From contig OX467089.1 of the NCBI GenBank assembly GCA_950106755.1, positions 25,959,345 to 26,023,344 on the forward strand: a stretch of 64,000 nt of DNA, written 5' to 3'. The first letter of the stretch is position 1; each line of letters begins with the position of its first letter. The notes beneath the pieces are model-generated. The model saw only the letters and a list, made by a program, of their open reading frames with translations, was not told where the DNA came from and did not search any database. This document shows, piece after piece, positions 1 through 11,977 of this stretch. Source of the stretch: Climacium dendroides. Lineage: Eukaryota > Streptophyta > Bryopsida > Hypnales > Climaciaceae. A program made the translations under genes and the position numbers.

Positions 1-1600
1 AAATAAAACATAGGATATGTCATACTAACTTGAGCATTTTCCATTTCTTATTGATCTTTTTCAATTTCATCTCAAAGTGTGTAGCAATTTAAGTTTCATC
101 ATGTATACTTCTTTTTTCTTAATATGTTTTTTGAAAAGTATTAGAAAATAATAATAAATGCTTTACACAATTACAACTCATTTCCAATATGTTGTCTAAA
201 ATGCACAAGTTGTCGAATGCATGCATTTTCTTACAAAAAACTTGAAATACAAATGCATCTTTCAAAAGCAATGATGCTAATATATGAGTATAGAAATGTG
301 AGTATATAAGCCTTAAACCTAAGTATAAGTAGATATCCTACAACCATCAAAGGCACTTATAATATGAACACCAATAATATAGGCATTTATAATATACGTA
401 TCTTATAATCATGAAAGGTTTCTATAATATAGACATTTAGAACATAGATGTTTAGACTTGTTGGTTCATGTGTTCATGATTACAAGCTCACATATTAGCA
501 CCTTTACTTTCAAAAGGCAAATTGAAATTATTGGTCTTTTTAAAGTTTGGGTACTATCATCTTGCTATCTATGTGGAGTTTTTATTTGTGTTTAGGGTAC
601 ATTTAGGTGTGTCCTTGATTATGGTCATGAATTAGTCACTAACATTCATTCCTAAAAGAATCATAATGTATTGAATTTATTTTCTCTCAAAAAATAGTGT
701 CATGAGGAAAATTGATAAGGTTGAAATTCAAATTATTCATTTGAACAAAAGGAACTTCATAGTAGAGTGAGTAGTTCATTAAGTATCTATCAATATTGTA
801 TAGGGTTGTTTGAGTACTAAATATAAACTACCTTGTGTAAATTTTTTTTCTTCAAAAAATTGAGATAATTCAGTTCAAAAGTGGATCCAATATGTTAATT
901 TCTTCTAAAATTGTTTGAAAAAAAAGATGCTCAATAATTTCACAATACCAATCTAAATGAAATTAATCAATTATTTCATATATGTAAATAAGCAATTAAT
1001 CTATCAAAAAAATTAATTTTAAAAGTCTTCAAATTTTTGTGATTTTTTTATTGTTATAAAAGCTCAACTTTTTTGAACTTCATGTGCATAATTTTTTCTC
1101 TCAAGTATTGATTCAAATTAAAAATATAGTATTAGAAAGCTAACTTATTTTTTTATTTCAAAAAAAAAACAAAAAAACATGTGCCAAAAATTGAGACTAT
1201 AGGAATTAAACCAAACCTTCAATTGTTCCCCACAATATACTTGGGACTTTAGGAGTTACAGGATTATTTATAATCAAATGAATCAAAGTTTTTGAACAAA
1301 CACCAATTGTGAGAACTTATTTACCCAACCATGGTAAACAAACTAATACAACCAGGTTCTTAGTTCACTTTATGTTTTTCTAATGTTAGGTGTCTAATGT
1401 CTGTCCATTGTGCCTTCCAAGCAATGGATCTTTTTCTAATGCCTAAGTATACTTCAAATATGCAAAAACCCAATCAAAACATAACTTAAAATGCAATTAT
1501 CAAGTAATTACCTAGGCTAATCAAGCCATTGTGGTTGTTTTGAGAAAGTTAATTCAAATACATTGATTTGTATGCAATTATTTCTTCTTTCTAAAACTAT
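1..1600. other. AT-rich intergenic DNA, nothing recognised
   Basis: No ORF with recognisable content and no clear inverted or tandem repeat was seen by eye. The stretch is strongly AT-rich with many homopolymer runs, like the other intergenic parts of the window. Confidence 0.5.
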
Positions 1601-1611
1601 AAAGATCACCC

Positions 1612-3070
1612 TGATCGGACCTTCCTAGTAAAAGTTACAGTTGGATGAAATTTGACTGCTAATCGGTTCATCAAACTTCATCCATGACTTTAACCTAGTT
1701 CCCTAATTCAAACTAACTTGAAACTTTATGGAAGTGATTAAGATGGTTGTTCCTACCTAAATCTTGAGTTTGGTTTTATTTAAATACTTCTACTAAGATT
1801 TCATTCAAATTTGGTCTAAAACTTCATCCTTCTATATCTTATTGGGTTTTTTTGTCTTTCCCCTAGTGTGAGGTATTTATGGATTCTACTTAACTTGTTC
1901 TATAAACCTGTGATACTAACTTTCTATTCTAATCTAACTTCTAAATTTTTTAATTAGGCTTCCTTGATTTTTGAGTCTAAGTCTAACTTATGTTAGTTTA
2001 TTATTTTTAGCAATTTGGTATTTTATTCTTGTAGACCCTAATTCTAGCTTTCTATATTGGTAAGACACTTACTAATTAGTCCTTCCTACTAGAAGTTATT
2101 GATGGATGAAGTTTGATTACTAATTGGTTCTTCAAACTTCATCCACTAATTCGATTTCTAAGTGTAAGATGTTTATGGAAAGCTCTCAATGTCTACTTTA
2201 AGGATATGATCTAAGATTTACTCTGGCACTTCAACTAAGTAGTCTGACTTAACACTTGGTCTCGGCCCTAGTTAATTAACACTAATTATGATGTTTAAAA
2301 TGGAAATAAGTGAGTTTAGCCACGTACCTCAGAGTTGGCCTGGTCTTTTTGTTCAAGTCTATTTCATTCTATTTGAAATTTTCTAATTATTGACTTCTAA
2401 TATTCTAGAGTTTTTCAGCCATTACTTTATGATTTGGTTGACTATTATCTTGAAAGTCAACGATTTTCTACTACTATTCTATTGGCTATTCAAATTCTCT
2501 TGATGTTTATCATAATCTCTCTCTCTCTTCTACTAAACCTCCTTGCTACTCTTCGTCTTCTTCATTCTACACATGTGCGTTGGAATTTGAGAGTGTGTGT
2601 GTGGAGAGGTTGGAGGATGTTTGCAAAAATTGAATGTAGTGCAATGGTTTTATGGAGCTTCTTCTTTCCTTCTTCCTTCTATCTCTTTCTTACTCTTTAC
2701 TCTTATCCTCTCTCCTTCCTAATTCGACTTCTATACATTCTAGCTCTCGGTCTGACTTTTGACAAATTATTATTTTTAGGCTTTTGAATTTTTTTCCTTT
2801 TAGAGGCTAAAATCAATTTTTCAGATTGATTAGGTACTTGCAATTTGAACCTTCCTAGTAGAAGTTATGCATGGATGAAGTTTAATTACTAACTGGTGCT
2901 TAAAAACTTCATCCGCTCACTATTCTTAGATGATAATTTCAAACTTGTTATTTTTAACAAATCTAAACTTTAGTTTTTTACTACCTCCTAATCCTATTCT
3001 TTTGTTCTATTTGGATGAGTTTAACATTTCTTCATCCAACTTGAATACTAAACTTCATCTGCTCATAACT
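1612..3070. repeat. Diverged tandem-type repeat array
   Basis: A block of about 70 bases, recognisable by CTTCCTAGTARAAGTTA followed by GGATGAARTTTRATTACTAA and CTTCATCC, occurs at about 1618-1684, 2082-2150 and 2848-2915. A weaker partial match lies near 3030-3065. Spacing is irregular (about 465 and 765 bases), and the intervening DNA is pyrimidine-rich on the + strand with repeated phrases such as CTCGGCYCTA near 2262 and 3183. This looks like an old, diverged array or a mosaic of one repeat family. The 117-codon open frame inside it (2434-2787) is low-complexity and is not supported as a gene. Confidence 0.55.
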
Positions 3071-4951
3071 CACTCATTTTAACTCGGATTCTTTCATATC
3101 TTAGATTTTTGAAAACTTCTCAACCTCCACTTTATGATTTTGAACTCAATTGTCTATTGCCACCTCCTCTCTTCACTCTTGGCCTCGGCTCTAAATAAAC
3201 CCTAATACAAATAAATGGCTAACATGACCAAACTTCTACTAACAAGGCCAAACAACTTAATAACATAAAAATGGTACAAAAAGGGGTTCAAAGCTTCACC
3301 ATCAGTTGGAATTTCACAAGATTTCTAAAATGTTCAAACCATCTAAGGTCAAAGCTCTACCGTATTCGACATAGCTACGGGTACACTAAACAAATTTGCC
3401 AAAGTCTACTTCAAATGTTAGTCAAAAATCACATACAAACACATTAAAATACATGTATTAGTATAATCATTTGTTAATATGAAAGCACTATACAAAACAA
3501 GTTAGTACAAAATGTGGAAACAAACACAATAAGTGTTAATAGAAATGAGTTAGTACACCAAAACACTCAAAACAAAACACTAGAGGTCTTTCCTAAGCAG
3601 CTTCGCCAGTCATAAGGGAAGAATTCTCTAGGATTATTACTAAAATTAAAAAAATATTTAAAACTTCAACAAAACAAACAAACTAGTACACCAAAACTTC
3701 AACAATACACACAAAAAGTTAGTAAGCTTTGAAGGGACCCCAAAGTCCTTCAAAACTCAAACAAAAATATAAATGGGAGTTTAAAATGTTCCCAAAAACA
3801 CTCGATTGCAACTTTGACTCAAATTTGGCCAAAAGTTTACGTTAATGGACCAATGCGTTGATAAGACAAAATTATGGCTACAAGGGATGAGAAGAGAGAA
3901 GAGGTGCCCTTTTATACTCTTCCAAGGGCACCCACCTCCTCTTATTTCGTTGAGATAAACTTATCAATTAAGATTTTCATTCTAATTCTACACTAGTCCA
4001 TTTTCTAAATTTTGGAGATTAACTCCAAATCACAAACAGATTGAGCCATTGACTTTAGAAGGCCATTTTTAGTCTAAGGTCCCCATCCCTTTTTCATATG
4101 CTAAAAACTCAACAAATCCTAGCACCAACTTAATGACCAAAAAGGATAAAAATTCAACTTTTGGAGGGTGACTTTCTAAGAAAAGTAACTAGCCTAAGAT
4201 CTTTATTAGGTATTTAGGAGTAAGAAAAGACCTAACTTGGACCTCATTTTGATGTCGCATGCTCCTAAACTGCTAGTCAACTCTACCATGATAATCTTTT
4301 GATTTTGCCGGTCTTCGAGGAATCCTTTTAATTCAGGCACTTATAGCTATCAAAATGTTTTGAAACTTGTTGGAGCATCTTATTAATATAAAATACGGTA
4401 TTGTGATTTTTCGTGAGATTTTACCGCAATTTGGATAATTTCTATGAATTTCCCATCGTAGGTTAAAGTAGTTGACTGTTTAGAAAGGCATCTTTTGAGT
4501 ATCAGAAAATTCCGAATTTTTTTAAGGAACCTCCCATAGAATCCTAAAAAAGATGTATAAGTCCAACTCCAAACTCTAAACAATTGTCAAAGGAGAATAA
4601 TTGCATGGTAGGTTAGGCTATTTTGGGCAATTCTATTAAAGGTTGGTAAATATTGTGATTTTGTGGTTTCCAACCTATTTATAAGTGGGATTTGGATTTA
4701 CTTAAGTAAAAACACTCAAAATATGTCCAAATACTATATTATCATGTAACATACCTATTTTGGTTTTACACTTTTGGGGGGCTTTTTGTACTATTTTTTA
4801 CACTATATTTTGTAAAAAATCAAAGAAAAAAAATAGTGAGTCCCAGGTGACGAAATGGGAGCCCACAACAATCCATCTAAGTGGAAAAATTAGTGAATTT
4901 TTAAAGCAAATGAACTAAGATGCCTTCGTTGACATGGAATTTGAAAGAATC
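3071..4951. other. Repeat-like AT-rich DNA without a recognised gene
   Basis: Contains short self-similar phrases (for example repeated CCAAAACTTCAACAA-like strings near 3660-3720) but no frame with recognisable protein content and no complete element that I could delimit. Confidence 0.4.
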
Positions 4952-5007
4952 TTAACCCCTAAAGGTTTTAAACTATGTTTTCACCAAAATCGCTCCAAAA
5001 TTCAAAG

Positions 5008-5051
<44 letters not shown>

Positions 5052-5319
5052 ATCCAATTTCAATTTTATATTTTTCTTAAAAGTGATTTTCAAAGAAATT
5101 TCTTTTGTTGCTTAAGCTGCCACACTTTGTTGAATACTACATATCATTCAATAACTTTTGAACCATATAGTCAAAAGTTATGAAAATTATTGGGCTTAAA
5201 AGATACTTCTTGGACACATGTGTGAAAATTTTAAAGAAAAAAAATAAAAATTCCATTTGTAGTGAGTTGTTCAAAATCTCTATGTTGTCAAAAATGCAAT
5301 TTAAGGCTTTAGGGGTTAA
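4952..5319. mobile_element. TTAA-flanked MITE, piggyBac-like termini (copy 1)
   Basis: The left end reads TTAACCCCTAAAGG and the right end CTTTAGGGGTTAA, so the element is bounded by TTAA with a terminal inverted repeat that starts CCCCTAAAG. The left subterminal sequence (AACTATGTTTTCACCAAAA) is shared with the element at 10,464. It contains a (TA)n run at 5009-5048. No transposase frame is present. TTAA target sites are characteristic of piggyBac elements; assignment to that superfamily is inference. Confidence 0.7.
5009..5048. repeat. (TA)n microsatellite
   Basis: Twenty uninterrupted TA units inside the TTAA-flanked element at 4952-5319. It most likely expanded after insertion. Confidence 0.95.
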
Positions 5320-5613
5320 TATTCCTACAAGTGGGAAGATGATGGCTATTTGGTTTTGCCTGCAACTTGTATACTAAGGCCCAAGTCACCCTCTCTTTGT
5401 GTTCACAAGGATTGGAAGACTCGTTGGGAGACTATTGGAATTTTTCATTGTGTTTGGATGACGACAATCTTGCATGGGCCAAAGAAAGTTGAAATCCTTT
5501 TGTTTTATAGGGGTATTGATCAATTGGCATGGGAACCTAACAAGTTCAAGTAAAACACCAAGGAACCTAACACGGCTCTTATGGACTTCACAACTAAGCT
5601 TGGCTATAAGCTA

Positions 5614-5899
5614 CATTAGATGGGATTTGAGGCCTGCAAAAGGCTATTTCAGGCATGTTCCCTCGTTGTTCCCTCCGTAGTAAGGGAACGACTGGTTGTT
5701 AGGGAAAATAAAATAAATAAATAATTTAAAAAAATTAGTTCTTAGAATGCAAAAAGAAGTTGACAAAAAAAATTTAATTTAAAAAAAATTGACATGGCCA
5801 AGTCTCAACCATGTCAGCCGGCTACGTTGTCACTACTATAGTATAATTTGGTGAGTTCCTAGTGCATGATAACTCACGGCCTTCAAATCCCATCTAATG
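5614..5899. mobile_element. MITE with CATTAGATGGGATTTGA terminal inverted repeats
   Basis: Left CATTAGATGGGATTTGAGGC and right GCCTTCAAATCCCATCTAATG are inverted copies of about 21 bases differing by one indel. Related copies lie at about 18,428-18,645 and 47,706-48,050. All three share an internal phrase resembling ACATRGCCAWSTCTCAACCATGT. The element sits just upstream of the retroelement remnant. No coding capacity is visible. Confidence 0.75.
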
Positions 5900-5939
5900 G
5901 CTTTTTGTAAGACATCACCAAGTTCCCAACCTTGTTACT

Positions 5940-6780
5940 AGGAAATGGGGTGGTATATTACCTAACAAGTTTCGACTAAAGTGACAAACTGTGTGGCTTA
6001 GTGAGAGGACTAGAAAAGAAGCAGGGCTATTATGGCTCATTTGGCATAGAATTGTTGTCATTAATCATTGGAGAGGAAGAATTGATGGGGCAATAGACAT
6101 TCATTGTCCTATGTGTCCACCTCGGTCAGAAGAGATAGTTCTTCACCGTTTCTGAAAGTATCTATGAGCATAAAGAGCTTGGCAATGGGCAATCACATCT
6201 TGAATGCAACTTTGGTGGATTGTGAAGTGCAAAATCCCTAGCGGCCACTCACATGGTGCCAAGGGATTTCTGTATGGACATCCCTCGGTGGTTCAATTTG
6301 GTCAAGAAGTTCTGGCTAGAGTTTCACTCTATAGTTTTGTAGTCTATATTTAGAGGAATAATATGGTGTTTAATAGCTAAGTGTGGACTCTGAAGCGTCT
6401 ATTTGATCACACTTAGCTTGGAATGATTGACTATGGTAGGATCAAGTGGGCTAATGTGTGCAACCCTAGGCCTTAATTACCAAAGATTAAACAGAAATTG
6501 ATGAAGAGCTTTTTAGACCGGAGGTGCCAATTTTGCTTGTTTGCAAATATGCTTGAATGTCAACCTTGTTAGATGATGATAGGGTTGAGGGTTGGATTCG
6601 TATTTTAGCCACCATGAAGGGGGGCCCAGCTTGCCACATGTCTCATGGCCCCTTGCAACGTTCTTCTTTGAGCCTCTCTTTGTCCTAGATTGTGTCGAGG
6701 GTAGTTATGTTATTTGGGTTAGTTTTTCTCCTCTTCAGGCCACTTATATTGGCCAATATGACTTTTAGAATAATTACCTT
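5940..6780 (+). pseudogene. Decayed non-LTR retrotransposon fragment with zf-RVT-like motif
   Basis: Hand translation of 6100-6200 gives a Cys-Pro-x-Cys motif followed by Glu-Glu and His-x-Phe and then Ala-Trp-x-Trp. This is the pattern of the zinc-binding zf-RVT region found after reverse transcriptase in plant LINE-like elements. About 200 bases further on, a second stretch matches the usual downstream Arg-Asn-Asn-x-Val-Phe-Asn motif. The frame is broken by several in-frame stops, many explicable as single transitions of Trp or Gln codons, and by at least one frameshift. No intact reverse transcriptase or endonuclease domain lies in the window, so this is an inactive 3' fragment. Family assignment rests on motif recognition only. 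Confidence 0.55.
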
Positions 6781-6927
6781 TCAAATGCTTTTGTTTGCCT
6801 AAAGCACATGATGCAAAGTATTGATGAAAAAGTAAAATTTAACCTTAAAAGGATGATCACTTCCAATGGCAATTGTTTTACCTATTGGTGCATATGATCA
6901 ATTCATTTCCATGACCATAGTTGTTTT

Positions 6928-7506
6928 TATTCCCTCTATCCCACTAAAAAACTCCAAAAAACTTTCCCATGAGGGATTAATTATATATTTTTAGTCTTTG
7001 TGCCGGTGATACATATACTCAAGAACTAGTAACCCATGATCTTCTATATCTATGCAAAATCTTTAGTTTCAATAGCTTCGTTCAAGCACCCAAAATCTAT
7101 GTGGAAAGTATCATATGTGAGCATTGTTCGTGAATGTTGCTAGCTTATCAATCTTGATGATATAAGGGTGGTGAAAACAATGGGATTATAGAAATATATG
7201 CTCCCAACCTAAATACCGCAACACAGAAACTTGGCCCTCTTCATGAACAAATTTGCATAGCACCCCAGTAGTCACCAAAATCATTGTCAACACAATTATT
7301 TGAAGAAGCACCAGGTACAAAGTGCCTCATATAGGCAAGGCCAAGCTTGCTAAGAGAGGAATGCTCTTTGATTGCTTGCCACTTACTCCCACGAGATCAT
7401 TCAATATAGCCATTGCTTACTCAACAATCAAAATTAGTAAATGAAGCTTTTTAGTGGGACACAAATTGTGCCTTATTTGGAGTTTTTTAGTGGGATAGAG
7501 GGAGTA
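6928..7506. mobile_element. Stowaway-like (Tc1/mariner) MITE
   Basis: TA, then TTCCCTCTATCCCACTAAA at the left end, is mirrored by TTTAGTGGGATAGAGGGAG and TA at the right end. The inverted repeat is about 28 bases and nearly perfect. The CTCCCTC-type terminus with a TA target duplication is the signature of plant Stowaway elements. Its right 120 bases are clearly similar to the right part of the element at 25,662-25,899. Confidence 0.85.
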
Positions 7507-8705
7507 CTTTATAATTTGTTAATTGTTCCACTAGTTGAAGAATATATGTTCTCCATAGGAAGGCAACCTATTACAAAGACAACTCTTTTGGATTCCCACA
7601 TCCATATGAGGGTCGGCAAGCCCTGGAATATTTAATCTTCAATGAGCATCATTGGTAGCATGTAGAGTAGCAAAGCCCTAGTAAATTATACTCCACAATT
7701 GTTTCTATTTTTAACTATTAATAAAAAAATAAATTGTTAAATATAAAAGATACAGTCCATCTCATTTGAATTTTCTCCAAGTGGTAAAATTAGCTATGAG
7801 AGTAGTACTAAAAGTTTTGAAGTAATTATGTTTTATCTTACACCCCAAAAAACCTTAGTGAAGACCTACATTCAAATCACTACTATCAAGTTAAATGTAG
7901 ACTTCATTAAAATTACTAATAAAATTTTCACAATTTTTATATTTGAGATAAACACTTTTTCTATAGATTGTGATTTTTCATGATTTTTTTTGGAAAATCA
8001 AATTATTTTGATTTTCTTAAAGTGTAATATGTACATAAAATTATATTAGTTAGAATACATATTACAATAATTTGGATTTTGACTAAAATCAAATATTAGA
8101 ATGGGAGACATCATTTTCTAATTGAATATTGAAAATCAATTTTAAAGAAAAATATATAAATGACATAGATAAAATATTTTCATTATTGTATAAGTTGGAT
8201 TTGACACATGGAATTTTTTATTGCAATAACTCATTGAATTTTTGGAATTATTTAAAGTTTACAAATGGACTAGAAAGACAATTTATTAGGCTTCATTTTA
8301 GATGTTTAAATTCAATATAAAAATGGTTACTTTAAAAGTTACTATGAAGTTTGACCAAGGCACATCACTTTGGGATGTGAGAATTTTTAGAGGTTAAGAC
8401 AAAACCATTTTAGTCCATATAGTAGATTTGTACTAGTGTATAGTAGTTATATTCATGTTACTATCCTACTATGCTTGAGATTTTTAGGTTGAAAATAATA
8501 ATTTTCATAATTTTTAAAATTGATGTATATAATCAAATGATCTATTTATAAATATGTTCCATATAAAGACCACTATAGTCAAAAATACTTTCTAAATAGA
8601 AATTATTTTATATGATAAATCAAGTGGTTAAAACTTACTATTAGAAAAAGTAGCAATGCTTTCACTATCAACTATAATTCATTTCTAACCAAAATTTGTA
8701 AAATA
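7507..8705. other. AT-rich DNA, no gene seen
   Basis: Very AT-rich with poly-A/T runs. No recognised protein content and no delimitable element. Confidence 0.4.
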
Positions 8706-8709
8706 TACT

Positions 8710-8925
8710 TTCTTGGTCCCAAAATGATCTTCCAATTGAACAAATGTTTGGATATAAGGTTAAAAACAATGCTATTTCAACCCATTTCTAAGTATTTCAA
8801 AGACATTATCCATTTAGTGAATCTTCAAGAACAAAAATGATCATTTTTTATCAACTAGAAGATCATTTTGGGACAAAAAGAATAATTGGAGCCAATCAAA
8901 ACAAGATTCAATTTTCAATAGAAAA
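8710..8925. mobile_element. Degraded relative of the 53.9 kb Stowaway-like element
   Basis: GTCCCAAAATGATCTTCCA near 8717 is mirrored by GAAGATCATTTTGGGAC near 8862. The bases after it (ACAAAAAGAATAATTGGAGCC) resemble the inverse of the left end of the element at 53,925. Outer termini are eroded, so the borders are approximate. Confidence 0.55.
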
Positions 8926-9009
8926 AATACATTATTGGAGAATATTCATAGTTAATATTTCAATATTGAATGAAGAAAGATCAATGATACTTTTGGATGC
9001 TTGAGTATC

Positions 9010-9740
9010 CATACTTTAAGTTAGGTTGTTAGTTTTGTTTTGTTTATTTATCACCATGAGATCTCCTTAATTGCATGTCCTTTGGTCACATTTTTGGTAC
9101 CGCTGGAAAGCTCTTGGCAGGCAAGGGTGCACATGCTTTGTTTTGTAGCGTTTGGACCTATGACAGAAAAGATATTGATTTTCAAAGTTTTTATAAGTAT
9201 AAATTTAGAAAATTACTAATACTTTTATTTTGACTATGGCAGTGGCACATGGCACATTAGTATGGATGATATCTAAGCATTACAATTATAAATGTTTTCT
9301 CTTAATGCAAACTTGCAAAAAATTGATGAAGTTCTATCACCTTTTTTATACTATAATTGCATATTAATAGTATAAATTATTTTTGTCTTTTAAAATGTAA
9401 TTGTAGACATCTTTGTTAAGATTTCTTGCAATATATGATTGAAGATTATTTCTACAAAGGTAAAATTATGAACCATATAATGTGAAGTTATTATATGTTG
9501 GTGTGCCTTGTACCGTTGCCACATCCAAAATAAAAGTAAAAGTAATTCTTCAATTTTTAAATTCATAAAAAATTTAAAATTCAATATCTTTCACACTATA
9601 AGTTCAAATGACATGAAACAAAACCCGTGCACCCTTCCTCACCAAGGGCATTTTGATGGTACCAAGAATGCGACCGAGGGATGCATGCTTTTGGAAATCT
9701 TTTTATAACAAACAAAATGAATACCCTAACTTAAAGTATG
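9010..9740. mobile_element. Fold-back element with arms of about 260 bases
   Basis: The segments 9010-9270 and 9480-9740 are diverged inverse copies of each other. The outer ends read CATACTTTAAGTTAGG and CTAACTTAAAGTATG. Inside the arms GGTACCGCTGGAAAGCTCTT pairs with an inverted equivalent. A single diverged arm recurs at about 46,030-46,300. The short central spacer and lack of coding sequence fit a non-autonomous fold-back or long-TIR element. The superfamily is not determined. Confidence 0.75.
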
Positions 9741-9845
9741 AATGGTGAGTAAGAATTGTTTGGGGTATTAATAATGTTTGTATTACTGCAAGATTTGGAC
9801 TTAGTTTCTCATGGCTGTTTTGTTACAAAGATCGTTTCTATGTTT

Positions 9846-10348
9846 TTAACCCCTAAATGCCCAAGGCACCAAAATTTGGTGTTTGCAAAACTTTGAAGTT
9901 AAATAAAACCTAATCAAGTTTCTATTTTTAGTAATTTTATTTTTAGAAAGTTCTTCTTGAGGTCTAGTTTTAGCAACAAAAATCTGATCTTGAAAATAAA
10001 TGATAGTGATTTTTCTATTCAAGATTTTGTGCAAGGGTACCCATTGTACTCTTGACTTCCCATAGTGTTGAGAGCTCTTGAAAATGAGCCTCAAATACAC
10101 TAGATCTTGAAGAAAAAGTCACATTCAAAATTCATTTAAAAAAATTATAGAGTAGATTTTAAGAAGCCATAAATCGATTGGGGTTATACATGTTAGGTCC
10201 TTTAACCTCATACTTTTTTGATCACCAACTTTTTAGATTTGACTTGTGAAAAGAAGATTGAAAGACTTGACATCACTTTTGCAGTTTTAACAATTTTGTT
10301 CAATTCAGAGGAAGAACTCAAAACAGGGCTTGGGCATTTAGGGGTTAA
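9846..10348 (-). mobile_element. TTAA-flanked element A (family A/C/D)
   Basis: Both ends carry the same 20 bases in inverse orientation: TTAACCCCTAAATGCCCAAG at the left, CTTGGGCATTTAGGGGTTAA at the right. It is related in inverted orientation to 11,001-11,442 and to the element at 27,463-28,124, and lacks an internal segment present in the latter. It has no transposase. The perfect TIR suggests a comparatively young copy. Confidence 0.8.
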
Positions 10349-11442
10349 AACAAATAAAATCTATGCTTGGACTTGCCTAGACATATTAGAGATCACATAG
10401 GAAAAGAAAACACAACAATATCACTAATGGGTTGAAAGACTATAATTTTTTATCATGAGGGTGTTAACCCCTAAAGGACCGTGACTATGTTTTCACCAAA
10501 AATGCTCAAAAACTGCCATTTCTAGTACAAGCACCAAATTTTAGAAAACAATTATTTTTGGATGCATCTAACTATAGGCTCTTGTGGTATACTAGTTTGG
10601 GAAAATGTGGAAAAAATTCAAAAATTTCCACCATGTAGATTGCAAGATATTAGCATTTGAAGTGACAAAAAACATACAAAAAATCAGGTAGCTGCACATC
10701 TTAAGATCACATTTGTATGAAAAAATGTCCAAAATGGTGGTGCTCCTTTGGATTCATTCTTCAAGGCAAGTTGGCTACATGCTTGAAAAAATTTTAGATC
10801 ATTTGGAATTGTAAAACATATAGGAAAAAAATAGTAAGTAGAAAGAAGTAGAGAATGATTCAAAATACAAAATTGTTAAGAATTTTGTTTTAGAATTGAA
10901 AAATGCCAATCTCAATGGTTGAAATGTTGTAATGAACAACCTACACGTACTTGTCTAAAATTTCTATGTTGCTGAAAAATGCATATTGGTCCTTTAGGGG
11001 TTAAAACCACAAAATTGATTTGAAGTCTTTCCATCCCCTTTTCACATGTCAAATCTAAAAAGCTGGCCACTGAGAAAATATGAGGATAAAGGGCCTAACA
11101 TGCATAATATCAATCAATTTATGGCTTCTCAAAATATACTCTACAAATTTCTAAAATGAATTTCTAATGCATTTTTTCTCTAAGATCTAGTGTATTTGAG
11201 GCTCAATTCCAAGAGCCCTTGACATTACAGAGTCAAGATTGCAATGGACACCCTTGCATAAAATCTTAAATAGAAAATTCATAATCAATCATTTTCACAA
11301 TCATATTTTTGATGCTAAAACTAGACTTCAAAAAGAGATTTTCAAAAATATAAACTACTAAAAGTAGCAATTTTGTTAGGTTTTATTTAACTTGAAAGTA
11401 TTGTCGACACCAAAATTTGATGCCTCGGACATTAGGGGTTAA
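10349..11442 (+). mobile_element. TTAA-type element C, interrupted by element B
   Basis: The two outer parts, 10,349-10,463 and 11,005-11,442, together match the internal and right parts of the element at 27,463-28,124. The right end reads CCTCGGACATTAGGGGTTAA. The left terminus of C is not visible; it appears lost at the border with element A. Because A is an inverted relative, A and C together form a large imperfect inverted repeat with arms of roughly 400 bases. Confidence 0.7.
10464..11004 (+). mobile_element. TTAA-flanked element B, nested in element C
   Basis: Termini are TTAACCCCTAAAGGACC and GGTCCTTTAGGGGTTAA, a 13-base perfect TIR inside a TTAA duplication. The flanks, ATCATGAGGGTG on the left and AACCACAAAATTGATTTGAAG on the right, are contiguous around a single TTAA (27,673-27,676) in the related element at 27,463-28,124, so the empty site is preserved in the window. 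Related partial copies are seen near 32,943, 41,580-41,755 and 19,990-20,330. Confidence 0.85.
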
Positions 11443-11977
11443 GATAGGAACACCCAAAAGCGCCACAATTTATTTTCTATACCAAACATACTTACATATG
11501 CACCCAAAAACATTACAACTCTTAAGAGCAATGATGGGAATTGAAGCATCTTTGTGCTTCAAAGGTGTTGAGTCTCATCACATGAGTAGATACTCAATCC
11601 TTTCAAGCTTTAAAATTTCATAAAAAATTGTGTGAGAGCCAAAAAATTACAAAATGACTTGACCTAGTTTGTCTTTGTGTAGGCCAGCATTTCTATCAAG
11701 TCATTGTTGTTCAAACCTGATTATATAATGAACAACAATTTGGGAACTATCATATGTGAAGGTCTAATTTGGCACCTGAGTGATAAAATTGAGTTTCCAT
11801 ATTACATTCTCAAGGGTCTACGTCACCTCAGACCATTCATAAGATGACACGTGCCACATATTTTCAAGAATGGCTTAATTTCTGCCAAATGTGACCTTTA
11901 CGTAGGATACGTAAAGGTCACATCTGGATTGGATTTACATTGCAAACATCACCCCTAACACCAAGTGTGAACAAACT
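11443..11977. other. Gene-free spacer
   Basis: No recognisable gene. It contains a perfect inverted pair, TGTGACCTTTACGTA and TACGTAAAGGTCACA, at about 11,889-11,921, which could form a hairpin, and a short poly-A rich part. Confidence 0.4.

Noticed and set aside
2434..2787. 117-codon open frame, partly hydrophobic
   Set aside because: It lies in pyrimidine-rich repeat DNA, its Leu/Phe/Ser richness follows from CT-rich composition, and it matches no family known to me.
5340..5610. Open frames just upstream of the 5.6-kb MITE as part of the retroelement
   Set aside because: No retroelement motif could be recognised there, so the relic was limited to the part with the zf-RVT-like motif.
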